Positions 47,984 to 55,339 of a stretch of DNA of 56,888 nt are shown piece after piece. The DNA is from an uncultured Oscillibacter sp. (GTDB taxonomy: Bacteria > Bacillota > Clostridia > Oscillospirales > Oscillospiraceae), in contig NZ_CANTJS010000017.1 in NCBI RefSeq assembly GCF_947654275.1, positions 1-56,888 on the forward strand, given 5' to 3'. The position numbers and the translations under genes are program-made. The notes under the pieces were generated by a model that did not search any database, had not been told where the DNA came from, and saw only the letters and a program-made list of their open reading frames with translations. Each line of letters opens with the position of its first letter. Within the stretch, counting starts at the first letter, position 1.

Positions 47984-49299
47984 AGCGCTTCCCGTCTGAC
48001 CGCCGCCAGCAGCGCCGCCCGGTCGTTGGGCAGCTCGCCGTCCACCACCTGGCCGAGGAGCCTGTCCAGCGCCTCCCCCAGAGCCGGGCCGGAGAGGCCC
48101 AGGGCCAGCAGGTCCCGCCCGTCCACCGCCAGCTGCTTCAGGGAAAAGCAGGCCTCCTCTTCCAGAAGCCTGTCCAGAATCTCCTCCCCCTTTTGAATTT
48201 CCGCCTGACGGCCATGGTACGCCGGGGCCTGGGCCAGATTGTCCGCCCGCTTCAGGGCCAGCAGCAGCCGCAGGTCCTCCTCTCCCAGGGCCCGGAGGGC
48301 CCGGCGGACTCCCCTGTCCGTCCGGGGGATGTCCCGGTCGTGCCACTCCACCAGCCGGACCGCCCGCTCCCGGAACTCGTTGGAGCATTTCAGCCGCCGG
48401 AGCATGGCGTCCGCCAGGGCGACGCTGGCTTTGGCGTGGCCGTAGAAGTGGCCCACGCCGTTTTCATCCAGGGTGAACGCGGAGGGCTTGCCCACGTCGT
48501 GGAGCAGGGCGGCGCAGCGCAGGACGGGAACGGGGGGCGTATGCATCATGGCGGCCAGGCTGTGCCGCCAGACGTCGTAACAGTGGTGGACGTTCCGCTG
48601 GTCGAAGCCTACCATAGGCAGAAGCTCCGGCCAGAAGACCCCCAGAACCATGGGGTGATTCTCCAGCACCCAGCCGGTGTCCGGGCCGCAGAGGAGCTTC
48701 ATCAGCTCCGTCTGTATGCGCTCCGGAGCAATCTCCCGGAGCAGCTCCCGGTTCCGGTCCATGGCGGCGTCGGCGGCGCGGTCCTCCTCCAGCCGGAGGC
48801 ACGCCGCAAAGCGCATCCCCCGGAGAATCCGCAAAGCGTCCTCCTGAAAGCGCCGGTCCGGGTCCCCCACACAGCGCAGAATCCCCGCCTCCAGGTCCCT
48901 CCGTCCGCCGAAGGGGTCCCGCAGTTCCCCCCGGAGGTTCACGGCCATGGCGTTGACGGTGAAGTCCCGGCGGGCCAGGTCCTCGTCGACAGAGCGGGTA
49001 AACGTGACGGAGTCCGGCCTGCGGTGGTCGCGATAGGCCCCGTCGACACGGTAGGTGGTGACCTCCACCGGCCCCTCCGCTGTGCTTACGGTGACGGTGC
49101 CGTGCTTCAGGCCCGTGGGAAGGGCCTGCCCGCCGAACACGGCCATGGTTTCCTCCGGCAGGGCGGAGGCGGTCACGTCCCAGTCTTCCGGCTCCCGGCC
49201 CAGCAGGGAGTCCCGGACGCAGCCCCCCACGCACCAGGCTTCATGCCCCGCCGCCTCCAGGGCCTCCAGGACTTCCTTTACATACGTTGGTATCTCCAT
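47980..49299 (-). CDS. cca: CCA-adding tRNA nucleotidyltransferase
   Basis: A 439-residue class II nucleotidyltransferase that completes or repairs the 3' CCA end of tRNAs. The head domain shows WCVGGCVRDSLLGREPEDWDVT (GG and DxD metal site) and VEVTTYRVDGAYRDHRRPDSVTF. EEDLARRDFTVNAMAV follows, then DPFGGRRDLEAGILRCVGDPDRRFQEDALRILR (the EDxxR base-selection motif). An HD domain follows at ~240-320 (LHDVGKP...HAKASVALADAML). The start at ATG 49299 is standard. The gene is first in a unit with the DUF3795 gene. Confidence 0.96.
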   Translation of the reverse strand: MEIPTYVKEVLEALEAAGHEAWCVGGCVRDSLLGREPEDWDVTASALPEETMAVFGGQALPTGLKHGTVTVSTAEGPVEVTTYRVDGAYRDHRRPDSVTFTRSVDEDLARRDFTVNAMAVNLRGELRDPFGGRRDLEAGILRCVGDPDRRFQEDALRILRGMRFAACLRLEEDRAADAAMDRNRELLREIAPERIQTELMKLLCGPDTGWVLENHPMVLGVFWPELLPMVGFDQRNVHHCYDVWRHSLAAMMHTPPVPVLRCAALLHDVGKPSAFTLDENGVGHFYGHAKASVALADAMLRRLKCSNEFRERAVRLVEWHDRDIPRTDRGVRRALRALGEEDLRLLLALKRADNLAQAPAYHGRQAEIQKGEEILDRLLEEEACFSLKQLAVDGRDLLALGLSGPALGEALDRLLGQVVDGELPNDRAALLAAVRREAL

Positions 49300-49329
49300 T
49301 GCCTCACTCCCCTTGCTTTTTGGAGTCTT

Positions 49330-49502
49330 TTAGAACCTGTATTCATAGCCGTAAGATGCTGGATGGACAGGGATTTTTCCTGTCAGACAAGAAGATCTTT
49401 TGCGCCCGCAGCAATCCTGACGGATTGCAAGGGAAATCGACGCGGTATGGCGGGAGAAAGGCCGTCCAGACAGCGTCCAGCGGTTGTGAATACAGGTTCT
49501 TA
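49330..49502. mobile_element. MITE-like element (167 bp) with TTA target duplication
   Basis: Terminal repeats GAACCTGTATTCA (49333-49345) and TGAATACAGGTTC (49487-49499), flanked by TTA on each side (49330-49332, 49500-49502). The internal core ATCCTGACGGAT (49414-49425), TGCAAGG and GACGC are shared with other copies. The two end segments match the short copy at 5193. Confidence 0.85.
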
Positions 49503-49511
49503 GCCTATGAT
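49484..49511 (+). promoter_or_regulatory. Promoter of the tmrB-like gene, half inside the MITE
   Basis: TTGTGA (49484-49489) lies within the right terminal repeat of the MITE and is 16 bases from TATGAT (49506-49511) in flanking DNA, 35 bases before the start codon. Confidence 0.45.
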
Positions 49512-49545
49512 AAAATCGAAATTCTTCATCCAGGCAGGTGATTGC

Positions 49546-50151
49546 ATGATTCTCTGGCTCAACGGCGCCTTTGGCGCAGGGAAGACCCAGACGGCCTGTG
49601 AGCTCCGGCGCAGGCTGCCGGGGTCCTGTGTGTTCGACCCGGAAAACGCCGGGTTGTTCATCCGCGCAAGCCTTCCGCCCGCCGCGCGGCCCGCCGGTTT
49701 CCAGGACCTGCCCCTGTGGCGCGCCCTGACCTGCGACATGCTCCGCCTGATTGCGGAACGCCATGACGGCCCCATCATCGTCCCCATGACGGTGACGGAC
49801 CGGACCTGCTGCCGGGAGACCGTGGAAGCGCTGTCGGCGGAGTTCGACGTCCGGCATTTCATTCTGTGGGCGGAGCGGGAGACCCTTCAAAAACGGCTGG
49901 CCTCCCGGCTGGAGGGAAGCCGCTCCTGGGCTGCGCTCCAGATGGAACGCTGTCTCCGGGCCTTTGAAACGGACATCACGGAGGTGAAACTCCCCACCGA
50001 CGGCCTGACCATCAGCCAGACCGCGGAAAAAATCGCGGACATCGCAGGCCTTGTCCTCTCCGAGGACCGCCGGAGCGGACCGCGGAAGGCCCTGGACCGG
50101 TGTCTGCTCCAGCTCCGGCAGATTCGGTTCCCCGGCCCGTTCCATCCATAG
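49546..50151 (+). CDS. TmrB-like P-loop protein
   Basis: A 201-residue P-loop protein related to TmrB, the Bacillus tunicamycin-resistance ATP-binding protein, and to small-molecule kinases. It starts MILWLNGAFGAGKTQTACELRRRLPGS (Walker A GAFGAGKT) and has the family phrases VFDPENAGLFIRASLP, FQDLPLWRALTCDML and GPIIVPMTVTDRTCC. A lid-like RETLQKRLASRL follows. ATG 49546 is chosen over 49507 because CAGGTGA lies 7 bases before it and relatives begin MIxWxNGAFG. The real substrate is unknown; actual tunicamycin resistance is not shown. The MITE directly upstream supplies part of its promoter. Confidence 0.85.
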   Translation: MILWLNGAFGAGKTQTACELRRRLPGSCVFDPENAGLFIRASLPPAARPAGFQDLPLWRALTCDMLRLIAERHDGPIIVPMTVTDRTCCRETVEALSAEFDVRHFILWAERETLQKRLASRLEGSRSWAALQMERCLRAFETDITEVKLPTDGLTISQTAEKIADIAGLVLSEDRRSGPRKALDRCLLQLRQIRFPGPFHP

Positions 50152-50233
50152 GGAGACGGGTGAGGCCGGCGGCCCCTGCGCCATGGTCCTGTTATAAAAT
50201 GCGTGGCCGGACATTCCCTTCGTTCTTTCGCCG

Positions 50234-50262
50234 TTGCAATTCTCCGTTTTCTATATTATAAT
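50234..50262 (+). promoter_or_regulatory. Promoter of murC
   Basis: TTGCAA (50234-50239), 17 bases, TATAAT (50257-50262), about 60 bases before the start. Confidence 0.7.
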
Positions 50263-50323
50263 AGAAGACTCAAAAGGATACAATCTTTTTAGGCTCCGTT
50301 TTCTGGAAAGGAAGATGGTTTTC

Positions 50324-51700
50324 ATGTTATATCATACCCAACCCATCAGCGACTATCTCAAGCCCGGCGTCCGGGCCCACCTGGTGGGCATCGGCGGCGT
50401 GTCCATGTGCCCTCTGGCGGAGGTCCTCCGGACCAGGGGGCTGGTGATTCAGGGCTCCGACATGAGCGACAGCGCCACGGTGAAGCACCTCCGGTCCCTG
50501 GGCATCCCCGTGGCCGTGGGCCACAGCGCCGAGAATCTGGGGGACTGCGATCTGGTCATCCGCACCGCCGCCGTCCACGACAGCAACCCGGAGATTTCCG
50601 GGGCCATCGCCAGAGGCATCCCCATCTATGAGCGGGCCCAGGCCTGGGGCGCTCTCATGCGGCACTATCCCAACGCCCTCTGTGTGGCCGGGACCCACGG
50701 CAAGACCACCACCACGTCCATGTGCACCCATATCTTCATGGCGGCGGAGGCAGACCCCACGGTGATGATCGGCGGCACCCTGCCCCTGCTCCGCTCCGGC
50801 TACCGGGTGGGCCAGGGGGACACCATCATCCTGGAGTCCTGCGAGTACTGCAACAGCTTCCTCAGCTTTTACCCCACCGTGGCGGTGATTCTGAATGTGG
50901 AAGCCGACCACCTGGACTTCTTTAAGGACCTCCAGGACATCAAGGCCTCCTTCCGGAAGTTCGCGGAGCTGGTGCCCCCCGGGGGCCGGGTTGTCGTCAA
51001 CGCCGACAACGACGGGGCCCTGTCCACGGTCCGCGGCCTGGACGCCTTCACCTTTGGTCTGGACGCTCCCGGCGCGGACTGCACCGCCGCCAATCTCCGC
51101 ACGGAAAACGGCTGGCCGGCCTTCGATGTGACAGTCCACGGGGAGATCTACGCCCACGTGTCCCTCCGGGTCCACGGGCGGCACAACATCCTCAACGCCC
51201 TGGCGGCGGCCTCCGCGGCCTGGGTGCTGGGCCTGCCCGGCAAGGCCGTGGAGGAGGGTCTGGCCTCCTTCACCGGGGCGGGGCGGCGCTTTGAGTACAA
51301 GGGGACCTATAACGGCGCAGACGTCTACGACGACTACGCCCACCACCCCGACGAGCTCCACGCCCTTCTGACCATGGCCAGGGGCCTGGGCTACCGGCGG
51401 CTGACCGTGGCCTTCCAGCCCCATACCTATTCCCGCACCGCCAAGCTCTTCGACCGCTTCGTGGAGGAGCTGAAAATTCCCGAGGTGGTGGTGCTGCCGG
51501 AAATCTACGCCGCCCGGGAGCAGAATACCTACGGCATTTCTTCGGCGGACCTGAGCCGGGAAATCCCCGGGTCCGTCTACTGCTCCACCCTGGACAAGAC
51601 GGCGGAGGCCCTCCGCCGCCTGGCCCAGCCGGGGGACCTGATCCTCACGGTGGGCGCGGGGGATATCTACCGCGCCGGGGAAAAGCTGCTGGGCAAATGA
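50324..51700 (+). CDS. murC: UDP-N-acetylmuramate--L-alanine ligase MurC
   Basis: A 458-residue Mur ligase that joins L-alanine to UDP-MurNAc with ATP, the first peptide step of peptidoglycan. It has the MurC N-terminal AHLVGIGGVSMCPLAEVLRTRG with VIQGSDMSDSATVKHLRSLGI. The central ATPase site is CVAGTHGKTTTTSM (P-loop), then LNVEADHLDFFKD. The C-terminal part has RRFEYKGTYNGADVYDDYAHHPDEL and FQPHTYSRT. Two starts are possible: ATG 50324, 12 bases after AAGGA, and ATG 50315, only 3 bases after it; I take 50324. It is a single gene with its own promoter. The length is normal. Confidence 0.96.
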   Translation: MLYHTQPISDYLKPGVRAHLVGIGGVSMCPLAEVLRTRGLVIQGSDMSDSATVKHLRSLGIPVAVGHSAENLGDCDLVIRTAAVHDSNPEISGAIARGIPIYERAQAWGALMRHYPNALCVAGTHGKTTTTSMCTHIFMAAEADPTVMIGGTLPLLRSGYRVGQGDTIILESCEYCNSFLSFYPTVAVILNVEADHLDFFKDLQDIKASFRKFAELVPPGGRVVVNADNDGALSTVRGLDAFTFGLDAPGADCTAANLRTENGWPAFDVTVHGEIYAHVSLRVHGRHNILNALAAASAAWVLGLPGKAVEEGLASFTGAGRRFEYKGTYNGADVYDDYAHHPDELHALLTMARGLGYRRLTVAFQPHTYSRTAKLFDRFVEELKIPEVVVLPEIYAAREQNTYGISSADLSREIPGSVYCSTLDKTAEALRRLAQPGDLILTVGAGDIYRAGEKLLGK

Positions 51701-51730
51701 GGAATTAGGAATGAGGAATTAGGAATTATT
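51699..51730. repeat. AGGAATTAGGAATG repeat after murC
   Basis: GAGGAATTAGGAATGAGGAATTAGGAATT, three tandem near-copies of a 7-14-base unit directly after the murC stop. The same unit occurs at 8993-9070 beside icd. Confidence 0.7.
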
Positions 51731-51797
51731 TCCACATTAACAGATCGTGCCAAAGACCGGAAAATTCCTGATTTTTCGTTTTATGAGAGGTATACGT

Positions 51798-52340
51798 ATG
51801 ATGGATATTTCACCCCTGTACCACAACGCCCGGCCGGACGGGGAACTGCTGCCTCAGGAGGCGGCGGCCTTCGCCCTTCTGGAGGAGCTGGGCATGGACT
51901 ACGACCGGGTTTCCAGCGACCCCGCCGACACGATGGAGAAATGCGCCGCCGTCAGCGAGGTGCTGGGGGTGCCCATCTGCAAAAACCTGTTCCTCTGCAA
52001 CCGGCAGAAAACCCAGTTCTACCTCCTCTGCATGGGGCCTGGCAAGCCCTTCCACACCAAAGACCTCTCCCGGCAGATCGGCTCCGCCCGGCTGTCCTTC
52101 GCCCCGGAGGAGGCCCTTTGGGAGCTGCTGGGCTGTACGCCGGGCTCGGCCACCGTTCTTGGTCTGATGAACGACACAGAGCACCGGGTACGGCTGCTGA
52201 TGGAGCGGGAGGTCTATGAGGCGGAGTTTCTCAGCTGCCACCCCTGCATCTGCACCAGCAGCCTGAAGCTGAAAACGGCGGACGTGCTGCAAAAGCTGCT
52301 CCCCCGCACCGGCCACGAGGTCACGGTGGTGGACCTGTAA
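51798..52340 (+). CDS. YbaK/ProX-type aminoacyl-tRNA deacylase
   Basis: A 180-residue single-domain editing factor of the INS (YbaK/ProXp) family, which removes wrongly attached amino acids such as alanine from tRNA-Pro in trans. It has the N-terminal FALLEELGMDYDRVSSDPADT, the catalytic-lysine strand VPICKNLFLCNRQKTQFYLLCM, and LSFAPEEALWELLGCTPGSATVLGLMND, typical of the PrdX/ProX subgroup. GAGAGG precedes ATG 51798. It stands alone, with a terminator 20 bases downstream. The substrate assignment comes from the subfamily. Confidence 0.9.
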   Translation: MMDISPLYHNARPDGELLPQEAAAFALLEELGMDYDRVSSDPADTMEKCAAVSEVLGVPICKNLFLCNRQKTQFYLLCMGPGKPFHTKDLSRQIGSARLSFAPEEALWELLGCTPGSATVLGLMNDTEHRVRLLMEREVYEAEFLSCHPCICTSSLKLKTADVLQKLLPRTGHEVTVVDL

Positions 52341-52360
52341 TACACGAACCGATACCCAAA

Positions 52361-52388
52361 AACCCGCTGGAGCTCCAGCGGGTTTTTT
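52361..52388 (+). terminator. Rho-independent terminator of the deacylase gene
   Basis: Perfect 10-bp stem AACCCGCTGG (52361-52370) and CCAGCGGGTT (52375-52384), 4-base loop, followed by TTTT. Confidence 0.9.
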
Positions 52389-52647
52389 CGCTATATTTTG
52401 CTATGATCGGCCTTGCGCCGCCGGGCTCGGCGGATTCCGGAAACCGGCTATGCCTCCCCTAGGGGGACAGGCGTTGGATACGGATTCTGTCAGACGCATT
52501 GAGTTTCTGGCGGACACGCTTTATGAGGGGATTTATCTTCTCACCAGCCGCCCATCGCCTCTGGCTGGCTTGGGGCCCAATAGGAACACAACTGAGGGGC
52601 TGACACCGTGTGTGGCATCGGCCCCTCGCTGGATTTTATTGTACGGT
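52389..52647. other. Intergenic stretch without recognised gene
   Basis: A plus-strand open frame begins at 52450 and runs into the antisense of the DUF2871 gene. It has no ribosome site and no protein-like pattern, so I see nothing functional here beyond 3' flanks. Confidence 0.5.
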
Positions 52648-53067
52648 TCAGCACCGGGAAGCCGGCACGCTGCGCTTAATCTGCAGCAGCAGAAGCACCA
52701 GGCTGACGCCCAGCAGGATGTGACCCATCCCGGCCATGCCGGAGACCGCCGCATCCGCGCCTCTGGAGAGATTGGTCCCCACAACCTGGGTCACCCCCCG
52801 CACCACCAGCATCACGGCGGTCAGGTTCAGCCCGATGTGGTAGACCGCCAGCACCCGCCCGGTCTTCGCACCGGTAAAGGCCAGGTTCTTTTCCAGCACT
52901 ACCAGCAGCAGGAAAAACACCAGGCCTAACAGAAAGTAATGGGTATGTACGACGGAGAGGGCGGTCCGGGCGGTAAAGCCGTTGAACTTGGTGAACTCCC
53001 GGTAAAACACGCCGCCAATCATAGCCAGGACAGCGTACAGCAGAGCTGCATTCATATAGCGTTTCAT
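52648..53067 (-). CDS. DUF2871 membrane protein
   Basis: A 139-residue integral membrane protein with four hydrophobic helices. The conserved family part is ALSVVHTHYFLLGLVFFLLLVVLEKN, with the paired His residues. It continues VLAVYHIGLNLTAVMLVVRGVTQV and MAGMGHILLGVSLVLLLLQI. These spaced histidines resemble haem- or metal-binding sites, but no function is established. GGAGGAACC precedes ATG 53067. It follows the 7-TM gene by 13 bases and is the last of a three-gene group headed by a TetR regulator. Confidence 0.88.
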   Translation of the reverse strand: MKRYMNAALLYAVLAMIGGVFYREFTKFNGFTARTALSVVHTHYFLLGLVFFLLLVVLEKNLAFTGAKTGRVLAVYHIGLNLTAVMLVVRGVTQVVGTNLSRGADAAVSGMAGMGHILLGVSLVLLLLQIKRSVPASRC

Positions 53068-53080
53068 AATCGGTTCCTCC

Positions 53081-53746
53081 TTATTTGCATTCCTGTTTCA
53101 TGGCGAAATATCCGATGAGCACCGTCCAAACATAGGCACAGGTCTTGGGAATCATCAGCATCCCGATCATGGGTATGGCGTCCGCCCACAGGACCACTGG
53201 AATGTAAAAACCAAAACTCAGCACGATGGTCAGCCATATCCAGCGGAACGCCCTGTCCCCGTGCTTCTTTCCACTGCGGTAGAACAGCACGATCACCAGC
53301 AGACCCAGCAGGGCAAAGGGGATGTTGCGGTAGACGCCCCAGGAGAGGGGTGCTGCGGCGGTGAGCCACTGGTTCTGGGGCATCATGCACAGCGCAATCC
53401 GCACCCCGGCCAGAACGTACACGGCGGCGGTAAGGCCGCCCCGCCCGCTGATGTGATACCGCTGCCGCCAGACGTAGTAGAGCAGTACATAGAAAACCGT
53501 CATGGTGACCGAGGTGACCAGTTTTCCAAAGCCCAGGGGAACGGTGCAGTTCTCCAGGCCGGTGGTACACAGGGCGATGACGCGGGGAACCAGATGGAAG
53601 GAGTCTCCTGCACCCAGCACGACAGCCATCCATCCAAACAGGCGAAACTGGCGCGCGCCCTTACTGCCCCGGATCATTAAAATTCCGATGGTGATGACTG
53701 TAATCAAGTAGACAAGATCAAACAGGGTTTCCGCAACTGCCTGCAT
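53081..53746 (-). CDS. Seven-transmembrane hypothetical protein
   Basis: A 221-residue protein with seven hydrophobic helices, beginning AVAETLFDLVYLITVITIGILMIRG. It includes FGWMAVVLGAGDSFHLVPRVIAL, a polar pair within a helix (GDxFHLVPR) that may be a functional site, and ends YAFAMKQECK-like (GYFAMKQECK). I recognise it only as a clostridial protein that tends to neighbour DUF2871; its job is unknown. It lies 27 bases after the TetR gene and 13 bases before DUF2871 on the same strand, so all three are likely one operon. Confidence 0.8.
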   Translation of the reverse strand: MQAVAETLFDLVYLITVITIGILMIRGSKGARQFRLFGWMAVVLGAGDSFHLVPRVIALCTTGLENCTVPLGFGKLVTSVTMTVFYVLLYYVWRQRYHISGRGGLTAAVYVLAGVRIALCMMPQNQWLTAAAPLSWGVYRNIPFALLGLLVIVLFYRSGKKHGDRAFRWIWLTIVLSFGFYIPVVLWADAIPMIGMLMIPKTCAYVWTVLIGYFAMKQECK

Positions 53747-53773
53747 CGCTTACGCTCCTTTATGAGTAAGATT

Positions 53774-54331
53774 TTAATAAAGAGTCCTGCGGACAATTTC
53801 CAGTACGGGGACGGGATCGTAGTCCTGCCGCAGAAGGGCGGACAGTATCAGCGAAAACAAAACATCGGAAAACCGTCTCGCGGTGAATTGCTCCGTAAAG
53901 GCATCCGCCCGAATCCTGCTGTCCTGCATTAGGACGGAATACAGTCCATCTATAATCTGCTGCCAGACCTGCCGCATGTTCCGTTTCCCACCGGCTTTCT
54001 CCTCCTGCAAAAAGCCCAGGGAGTGCAGTGTAAAAAATCCGGGATATTGCCTGCAGCCGCGCTCCATCTGTTCATACGTCCAGGTGATATAGGCCTGGGT
54101 ATCATGAAACAGGGCCTTATCTTCCGGGCGGGGGAAAATCTCGCGCCAGACGCTTTCCACAGTGGCAGACGCCAGGGCGGATTTGGAATCAAAATAATTG
54201 TAGATGGCCCCCACCGACACCCCGCAGGCCGCGGCGACAGAGCGGATATTGACTGCGGACCATCCCTGCCGCCGGATCAGCTCCTGGCTGGTTTTCAAAA
54301 TATCCTCTTTTGATGTAACTGCCGTATTCAT
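53774..54331 (-). CDS. TetR/AcrR family transcriptional regulator
   Basis: A 185-residue regulator. The N-terminal HTH is clear: SKEDILKTSQELIRRQGWSAVNIRSVAAACGVSVGAIYNYFDSKSALASATVE, residues ~7-60. The C-terminal ~120 residues are the ligand-binding/dimer part and do not reveal the inducer. It is first in a unit with the 7-TM and DUF2871 membrane proteins, so it probably represses itself and them. The promoter at 54359-54387 is near consensus and would need tight control. Confidence 0.93.
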   Translation of the reverse strand: MNTAVTSKEDILKTSQELIRRQGWSAVNIRSVAAACGVSVGAIYNYFDSKSALASATVESVWREIFPRPEDKALFHDTQAYITWTYEQMERGCRQYPGFFTLHSLGFLQEEKAGGKRNMRQVWQQIIDGLYSVLMQDSRIRADAFTEQFTARRFSDVLFSLILSALLRQDYDPVPVLEIVRRTLY

Positions 54332-54358
54332 CGTATCACCTCAACATGAACGATATTC

Positions 54359-54387
54359 AGTATAGCGGCATATCTCCGGATTGTCAA
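54359..54387 (-). promoter_or_regulatory. Near-consensus promoter of the tetR operon
   Basis: Minus strand: TTGACA (54382-54387), 17 bases, TATACT (54359-54364), about 28 bases before the TetR start. No convincing palindromic operator is visible. Confidence 0.8.
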
Positions 54388-54754
54388 GCGTTTTTGGGAA
54401 TGGGGGAAGCGGTGAATTTTATCGCGCTGCAGACAGAGCGGTAAGAAAACATTTCCCAGGCAATATTTGATGGTTTATGGCTGTTTTTGCCCTGTTCCAT
54501 TTGCTTTCCGGCACGCTTTGGAAGCAGTGTTTCCATATACCCCCACGTCTGTCTGCGGCTGTTTATGTGATCAGAATGATTAGCGTAACGAAAGAGGCCC
54601 TAAATATGAACCGCGAAGCGCTGAGTCGTTCGCGTGCTGTTCGCCTCTGTATTTCTCCGTTTTTACCCATAAGTTTCTATCGGCTTTCAGCCTTCAATTC
54701 GGTATCGTGTGGTTGCCAAAGGTACCTAAAAATACTGAAAACAGGGGAAACAGA
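54388..54754. other. Intergenic stretch, nothing recognised
   Basis: AT-rich, mixed sequence. A plus-strand open frame (54477-54767) has no ribosome site and no protein-like composition. I see no RNA gene or repeat. Confidence 0.5.
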
Positions 54755-54965
54755 ATGGAAGACTTGAAAAGAATCATTGCCGCCGCGCTGATAATGGCCG
54801 TACTCACCACACCAGGAGATACCTTCCGAACTCATCCGGGTAAGCAGCTGCAAGGGCAGTACCTCGGCGGTCGGAGAGCGAAGCGGTCTCATCATCGGAC
54901 CCAGCGGCACGAACGACTCCGACACTGGCTACAGCTTTGTTTTCTACACACGCTACCCCGACTAA
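54755..54965 (+). pseudogene. Small secreted protein, frameshifted
   Basis: ATG 54755, after AGGGGA, opens MEDLKRIIAAALIMAVLTTP, a good signal peptide. One frame later the sequence continues EIPSELIRVSSCKGSTSAVG, ERSGLIIGPSGTNDSDTGYS and FVFYTRYPD to a stop at 54965. The two parts join if one base is removed near 54815. I do not recognise the family. The result reads as a ~70-residue exported protein that has lost its frame. Confidence 0.5.
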
Positions 54966-55053
54966 AAACGCACACACAACGGCGGCGGACCCGTAACTGG
55001 TCCACCGCTGCTGTTTTCGGGACAGGGGCCCGTCCGTCCCTCGGGGGTCCGCA

Positions 55054-55082
55054 GGGGCCGGGCTCTGTCCCGGCCCGTCTCC
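55054..55082. repeat. 29-bp GC-rich hairpin repeat, copy 2
   Basis: Identical to 12131-12159 over 29 bases. It lies between the secreted-protein relic and the symporter gene. The flanks outside the 29 bases differ. Confidence 0.75.
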
Positions 55083-55339
55083 CGAAAGCACGGAAAGCCC
55101 GAAAAAACGGCTCCTCTCTTTTCCTGTATTGTACATTCTGGCCGGGAACCGCAAGAAAACAAGAATACTTTCTTGTAAAATCGCCCAAAAGCACAGATTG
55201 CAGCAAGTTCTTTAAGGCCCCAAGCGGAAAAATTCGATAGAATAACAGCAGACAGCATACCACCATATGGAGGACCCGGACATGGCAAAAAACTGAAGGC
55301 GGAAGCCGCCGCTAAAAAAGGAAGGAAGGGAACTGCACC

